From: Reticulitermes lucifugus
Taxonomy: Eukaryota; Arthropoda; Insecta; Blattodea; Rhinotermitidae
Assembly (NCBI GenBank): GCA_026260175.1
Contig: JAKCWW010000087.1
Coordinates: 93,556-157,555, forward strand
Length of the DNA: 64,000 bases
Direction of reading: 5' to 3'
The position numbers and the translations under genes were made by a program. Below are positions 58,547-64,000 of the stretch, piece after piece (position 1 is the first letter of the stretch; every line of letters starts with the position of its first letter). The notes beneath the pieces were generated by a model, which saw nothing but the letters and a program-made list of their open reading frames with translations, made no database searches and was not told the origin of the DNA.

Positions 58547-58788
58547 GCGGATCCCGGTGGCGGTGCGGTCTAAGGCGTAGGTCTGCAGTTTCTCGATAGC
58601 AGGTTCGAATCCCACTGAGGGCACGGATGTTCGTGTTTTGTGTTCTTAAGTGTTGTGCAGGTAGCGGTCTGTACTAGGAGCTAATCACTCGTTAGAGGAG
58701 TCCTACCGACTGCGTGTGTGATCTAGAAACCTCAACAATGAGGCGACTTAGACTTAGGCCCGAGTTGGGCTGTTGCGACACAGAAAAA
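58547..58788 (+). mobile_element. SINE family A copy
   Basis: GCGGATCCCGGTGGCGGTGC is followed by the B box AGGTTCGAATCCCACTG, AGAGGAGTCCTACCGACTG, AACCTCAACAATGAGGCG, GGGCTGTTGCGACACAG and a short A tract. Flanks TCCTCTTAAG and TCCTTCTAAAG are similar but not exact. Confidence 0.88.
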
Positions 58789-59639
58789 GGTCCTTCTAAA
58801 GTTTGTCTCTGCATCAATATTGCTAAATATCTTTCCCCAGATCTCCTACATTCAAAGTTTGGTCCCTCCATACTTCAGTATCTGGATCCATTCGTTTTTC
58901 TTTACTACATATAGGGTACATGCCCTGATCCTACTCCTCCTGTTCCAATTCCAAAATTTTTGTTTCCCATCACACAGTTCCATTCCTGGCTCCCCTCTAC
59001 ACAATTTTGTGTATGCCTTCTCTCATTTTCCGATTAAACCGTTGTACATTAAACTGTTGTACATTAAACCGTTGTACATTAAACCGTTGCCCTATAGAGT
59101 GTCAGTAAAATTGTCTCGTATTAGCTTTGCCATTCATTATCTACATATCTTTTTCTTATTCTTATCCAAATGTTCGTATCTTTATCCTTCCATTTTCTCA
59201 AATGTCTCTCTTTAATTCTTCTCATCATATTGCTTCCTTCATTTTTACTTTGCTGTCCAATTTGTCTCCTCAAGTTCCCACATTCTTAACCAGTATTTAA
59301 TTACCGTATTTCCTGCATCATAATACGCATTATCTCCTGAAAATTACCCCAAAATTACCCTGGTTTTTAAAACCCGAAGACCAGATTACTTCAGTAGCCT
59401 ATGAAATTTGCAGAAACACCTTGCTAATTTACAGGGTGCATCTGATAAGGTGGGAAATACGGCACTTTTTCTTTAGCTTCTTTCATGTTTATCCTCTCCA
59501 GTTCCTTCACACATGTTGTATTCGCCATTGCTTTAGCACCTCCATTACTCCCTTATAAAACTCCTCACGCACTTTCCCTTCTCCTTCCTTCCATCCTCCC
59601 ATCCCTGAATTTCAAGTCTCCCATCATTCTTGATTCTAC
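58789..59639. repeat. Pyrimidine-rich stretch with 15-bp tandem repeat
   Basis: CGTTGTACATTAAAC is repeated about three and a third times at 59038-59090. The 131-codon plus frame (58820-59215) crosses it and shows YIKPL repeats accordingly. The pyrimidine bias of the plus strand from here to 60.2 kb is the antisense of purine-rich LINE sequence. Confidence 0.6.
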
Positions 59640-60240
59640 TATCGAAGTACATAGTACAGTATGATTGCTGTAATAGTTCAGTTTTTACATTTGGCATTCT
59701 AACATTGACACTCTTCACTGATATTTTTCTCTCTAAATGCTTCCCATTTTTCTCGTTTCTTATTTCTCTGTATTACTCAAGATTACTCTTACGTATTTTA
59801 TTTTTTCGTTCCTCTCTTCCATCCCTTCCAAACGTACATTTCATTCTTACATTTTCTCACTTCCTAAACACTACTGCCTTTGTCGTTTCGATACCTGTCT
59901 TCAGCTTTCGTTCCTTACCAAATTTCTTACACAATTTATTGCTCTTTATGAGAGGCTTCCAGTTATTGCCCCTGCTGCTGGGTCGTCTGCAAAGAGCAAA
60001 TCTGATACCCGCCACTTTAGCATTACAGGAGGGTGTTAGGTTCATTACACTTTCTCAATATTTCGTCACTGAACAAATTAAATAAAGCCGGTGACAACAA
60101 GCAACCTCCCTTCAGACAATATTTGAGTCAAACCTCCCCCCCCCAACTTTATCTTCCCACTTCACTCCTATCTTAAAATCCCTACATATTTTCTTTATTC
60201 CTTCAATAAATTCAGTTGATACTTTTTCTTGCCCAGTTTA
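59640..60240 (-). pseudogene. Non-LTR retrotransposon reverse-transcriptase fragment, frameshifted
   Basis: The minus strand reads TEFIEGIKKICRDFKIGVKW, then CLKGGCLLSPALFNLFSDEI from 60117 downward, a recognisable RT segment (G..QGC.LSP.LFNLF..DI). After a stop and frame change comes DLLFADDPAAGAITGS with the catalytic FADD box near 59982-59993. Another frame then gives KLCKKFG and IETTKAVVFRK, the following RT segment (E.TK.M.F). The stop and at least two frame changes make it dead. A 151-codon frame on the plus strand (59630-60085) is only the antisense of this fragment. Confidence 0.8.
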
Positions 60241-61036
60241 TGCCACTAATCCTTGCTCGTCACAGTAATGACGACTTTTAGCATGTGTAAAGGCAACCAA
60301 CAAGCGTTGTCATTTTTATACTTAAATGTTTATCTATTATTGCCCTTAATATAAGAGTATAACCAGTGATCCTCTCTTACATCCCTTTTGAACCTCACCT
60401 TCCGTACTTCAAAACTGCTATGCTCTTAGTTTGTGTGTTCTTAACTTTGAATTATTGCTACTTGCTGTAATAGCATTACCTTGCCTGCGGCTAATACACT
60501 TACTGCCGTAATAAAGTGATATTCCTCCTTAAACTTTCTAGTTTTCCTATCCATTTACCTTAAAAATTTAGTGACAGCTTTTTTGCATCTTGTGGCACGT
60601 TTTGTCAATACATCAGTCATATGAAACTTGTCACATGATTATGACTACGTGCAAATGAGGGAAGGTGAGTGTAGACTCTAACAGTCATCCTTTTCATTGC
60701 TGTCTGCATATCGTTTACTTCCACTTACCGCAGTTCATATTTGTGTCAAGAAGCTCTACATAATTGGTGGTATTTTGGTTAATGCTATGGAATTGTTGGA
60801 GGTCGTACAGTGAGATTATGTATCACTGCGAAAGGGCTTCCACGAAGTCATTTCTAAAGCAATCAACCAAATATTTCCGTTACATTCGTCACGAAGTAAT
60901 TACTTATTAGGTATTTAAGCAGAAAGAAATCAAGCAAGCCGATTCCAAACTCTTGTGCTTTCGAACCAATACAAAGCTGTATTCTATATACGTGTCAGTG
61001 TAACAACACACCTCCCCTTAATAACGTGTGTGTTAA
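60241..61036. other. No gene recognised
   Basis: AT-rich sequence without long frames. Confidence 0.5.
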
Positions 61037-61105
61037 TTTTTTAATAATATCCAACAAATGCACTTAAAGCAGAATTAAGTGCATTTGTTGGATATTATTA
61101 AAAAA
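61037..61105. repeat. Perfect palindrome, 30-bp arms
   Basis: The arm at 61037-61066 is the exact reverse complement of 61076-61105 around a 9-base spacer AAGCAGAAT. The arms contain AACAAATGCACTTA and TAAGTGCATTTGTT. Confidence 0.95.
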
Positions 61106-61259
61106 CATAATTATAATGTACGGTATGGAAAATATAAAATTCGTTAATACCCAAGAGGTAAAACAAATTTACCGCTTTAAAAACATAATTAAGTGCATTT
61201 GTTGAATATTATTAAAAATCGAATTATATTGCACGGCATGGAAAACAGAAAATTCGTAT
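61073..61259. repeat. Direct repeat, two copies of about 73 bp
   Basis: The right palindrome arm and the sequence after it (61073-61146) recur at 61187-61259. Both have AATTAAGTGCATTTGTTG, ATATTATTAAAAA, CGG.ATGGAAAA and AAAATTCGT. Confidence 0.9.
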
Positions 61260-61328
61260 ATATTCATCTTTAGGATGACGAACTTCATTTGCCACATCAA
61301 GCGAACAACAAATAGGCCTATTAAGGGT

Positions 61329-61385
61329 GTCTTCTTCTTCTTATACAGGCACTACAACCTCATCCTTTGTAGGTTTTGGCCTTCT
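61329..61385 (-). repeat. Short SINE-tail-like fragment
   Basis: The minus strand GAGAAGGCCAAAACCTACAA then GATGAGGTTGTAGTGCCTGT resembles the AGGCCC...GGGCTGT.G.GCCA tails of SINE family A in layout only. Weak call. Confidence 0.3.
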
Positions 61386-61479
61386 CAACTATTTAAGGGT
61401 GTCTGAAAAGTTGCATATAGGAAAACAAACGTACATCGATTGCCGGCAGAGGCAAGATATTTTTCTTTTTTCCAAAACA

Positions 61480-61625
61480 TCTGTGCGCCAGAGGTAAGGC
61501 AGCCAGAGTATTAAGTTGACCACTCACGTGCTTCTAGTCCCGAGATGAATAAGTGGATATATACCTTTTACTCCCCCTGTATGCCTCCATGGCGTGGACA
61601 GGGACACATTTACCGTTTTTACATT
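61480..61625 (+). mobile_element. SINE family B, 3' half
   Basis: GCCAGAGGTAAGGCAGCCAG is followed by AAGTTGACCACTCACGTGC, CTTTTACTCCCCCTGTATGC, TCCATGGCGTGGACAGGG and ACATTTACCGTTTTTAC, matching the 15 kb copy in order. The tRNA-like head is missing. Confidence 0.7.
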
Positions 61626-63927
61626 TATAAATATTATGCATTTGCGTTAACATGTTTTATCCATTTCCTCAATGGACAAGAGAAATTAACCCCTATCGCC
61701 TTAGCTTACTCACAGAATTGCCCGTTGCTCTTTAAAGAGCAGCACTGTACTAAACTGTGGACCTACACGCTGAATTTAAGGACGCTACATTCAAGTACGT
61801 GAATATGAAGACAGAATTTCGAAATACTTCACAAAGACAGGCAGCTTTTTAAATATACAGGCATGAGTTAGATTTCTCACAAAACGTGTCTGTGCCAAGG
61901 CTGTGGTCCTCAAGAAAAGGTTGTTATTGACGCCAAGTTGCTCGGAGAAAGCTCCTATTTATTTTCAGTAAAAGGATGGATAAATTACAAATGTGAACCA
62001 ACTCAATCTGAAGGGCTAAAACTTGGAAAGAGTGGTTGTCGCGCTCATTCTTCCTGTAGAAGATTCAATGAGCCAAAGTAATTCAGTCACATTGAATAGC
62101 GTCTCATCATCCTGCTTGTCTCTTCAAATCTTTTCATTCCTCTCTTCAAGAAATCGTATCCTCTGAAGATCAATAGGATGGTATGCTCAGTTCGTGTGAA
62201 AAAGCTGTACTCAGTATCATATAATACCTCGTTTATCACAAACCTGTAAGACTTCTAGTAACAGAGAAGCAATATTTTTACGGATATGGGCAAGACAGAG
62301 TCCTGCTTTTAATCCTTAGGCTAGAAAAGAAACAAGACTGGCTATATTCGATAAGGCTTTAAGGACACTATCTCAGCTCCAGTTGTAGAAAGTCCGGTTA
62401 CATCTTAGCCATTAAGTACCGGCTTCGGAGGTAGAATTATGGCCCCTCGTATTTCTGCTAAACCAATCACGGAACTCCTCAGTAGCAGGCAGATTTATTC
62501 ACTCACGATTTGCCTTAAATCATGATACTAATGTGTTAGTTGCACTCAAAAGGTAAATTTTACCTCTGAAATTTTCCGTGAAGAAAATAGAATAAATTAA
62601 CTTCAGTCCGATGCTCTTCAACTTTATTTGCCGTAGGATATGATAAAACACGTGAAATAAATAATCTGTTTATCAGAGGCTAATAAAGAGGTTTGTCTAA
62701 AAATAATTCCCATAGGAAATGTTTAGACCTTGTTGCCAGTATGCAAGACAGATGTACTATGTAAAGCTAATTGAATCCAATGACAATGTGATAAACGTGA
62801 CATGTTTCGGAAGGACAGTAACAAATGGAAATAAGATTCACAAATACATTCATAGCAGATTAAATTCGGGCCGTGTTTTACGTCAATCAATTTAGAATAT
62901 ATTTATTGTTTTCCTATTTTCTATGTACTATAAAAATGCACCTGAAGATTCAAATATTAAAAAAACCACACGTTTACCTGTTGCTTTATATATTTGTGGA
63001 ACTTGGTCTGTCCAGCCAGTGTGGACGACAGCGGCAATTCTGTCGTTACGAACCGTGTTTGAAAACTAGTTTCTTCTAACGTGTGACTGCTTTTTCAAGA
63101 GTTGTAGACTGAAATTGGACGGACTTTGAGAGTTGTGTGTGTTGCATGTCTGCAACTGACATTTTCCTTTCACCTGCCATCATCTTTCCTTGAAGAACAT
63201 TAAATATTGAACTGCAGAGTGACTTCCCTGAAGGAACCTGGTGCCTTGATTTCTTACTTCGGATCCATTAACACTGAAAGTTTCCTTTAATATTTTAAGC
63301 ACTTCGCTAAGTTCGTGAAGACAAGCGAAGAAAATCCATTTCTTTTTCTTTCCGATGATCGTGTCTCTCATTGCATTTTTGACGGAGTGATTTTCTGCAA
63401 GGAATTTTCTATCACATTATTGCCTTTTCCTCTGCAATAAAACCACATAAGAAAGTCACTTGAGGGAGCGTTTCTTAGACCTAGGAAGAAAGCTTTAGTT
63501 ACAGCATGAAACAAGTGGGTGATAAGTCACTCCGGACACAAGGTTACTCTGAGGGAAATTTTCTCAATTTTCCGATATTCCTATGAAAATTTTGTAAGAA
63601 TCAAAAGAGCAAAGAATTCTTTTCATATCACTGAGATTAATCGTTTCCAAAGCAGATCTTTCACAGCTGAAGTTCCTGAAATGTAGCTGAGAAAAACTTA
63701 GCAGAATTGTAGAAAATCGAAGACAGGGATCAATCCGCAAATTATGTCACACAAGGGCCAGAATTTGTCACCGTCAAATGTACTGTATCTTTCAACAGAA
63801 ACTTGAACAAACGCAGCGAAAGAGAAACAGAGAGAAGCCTGAATTTTCGACATCCCCTTTCAAAAATTTTTTTTGGCTCCTCCGATTTAACGGAAGAACG
63901 AAGGCGAAAGAGACGGGTATTTTTTTT
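61626..63927. other. No gene recognised
   Basis: AT-rich sequence. The frames at 62873-63079 and 63180-63371 are short and unrecognised. Confidence 0.5.
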
Positions 63928-64000
63928 TGTGGTGAAGGGCCCCGCAGCAGAAGCTACGGATGCACCGCAGCCTTAAGGCTTATTGTGCAACCCTGTGATG
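63928..64000 (-). mobile_element. SINE family C, 3' end, cut by the window
   Basis: TTTTGTGGTGAAGGGC, then CAGCAGAAGCTACGGATG, then CACCGCAGCCTTAAGGCTTA and GTGCAACCCTGTGATG match 9651-9722 of the full copy. The rest lies beyond the window. Confidence 0.8.

Noticed and set aside
59630-60085. 151-codon plus-strand frame rich in Phe, Leu and Ser as a membrane protein
   Set aside because: It is the antisense of a reverse-transcriptase fragment; the hydrophobic look comes from the pyrimidine-rich strand.

Overview
The window is anonymous, AT-rich animal nuclear DNA dominated by transposable elements and simple repeats. I found no convincing host protein-coding gene, no intact tRNA or rRNA gene, and no operon-like or CRISPR organisation. 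The organism is most likely an insect. The evidence is tRNA-derived SINEs with pol III B boxes, non-LTR retrotransposon C-terminal tails, hAT and pogo-type DNA elements, and abundant microsatellites. The wording of the LINE tails (for example RAGHVARM and [13 protein letters not shown]) and of a dispersed repeat encoding KMCVLIFSTT resembles repeats I recall from cockroach and termite (Blattodea) assemblies. That placement is inference from memory.

Layout. 1-6.7 kb: sparse relics (SINE family C, dispersed family G, a LINE tail) around a 203-codon unexplained open frame. 7.16-8.49 kb: a decayed hAT transposon with nearly matching 8-bp target duplications, a recognisable transposase C-terminus and a LINE 3' end inside it. 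9.3-11 kb: a LINE tail and two SINEs with good target duplications; the second contains an assembly gap. 13.16-13.58 kb: a young, nearly identical inverted repeat carrying a hammerhead-ribozyme-like motif in each arm. 14.2-15.5 kb: a pogo-type MITE and two family B SINEs. 19.9-20.6 kb: a 35-bp minisatellite. 22-27 kb: more SINEs, a second pogo MITE with a TA duplication, and a 156-bp tandem duplication. 27-34.9 kb: mostly featureless apart from a near-perfect palindrome at 30.3 kb. 34.9-35.5 kb: a 20-bp satellite interrupted by a 282-bp gap. 36.5-41.2 kb: SINEs and two short hAT-type elements with 8-bp duplications. 44.5-53 kb: SINE families A, D and B, a family G copy, an inverted repeat, and a second hammerhead-like motif beside a strong hairpin. 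55.9-60.3 kb: two LINE fragments, one keeping a broken reverse-transcriptase core, and SINE relics. 61-64 kb: a 30-bp-arm palindrome with a direct repeat, and a SINE cut by the window end.

These parts do not form a pathway. They relate as parasites: SINE families B and D have different tRNA-like heads but the same (TTTACC)n tail, which suggests a shared LINE partner, and the short hAT and pogo elements would have needed transposases from elsewhere. The most interesting signal is the hammerhead-like motif, found twice in the 13 kb inverted repeat and again, more decayed, at 53 kb. This organisation is known from Penelope-like retroelements. All three runs of N lie inside repeats, so the assembly there is unreliable.
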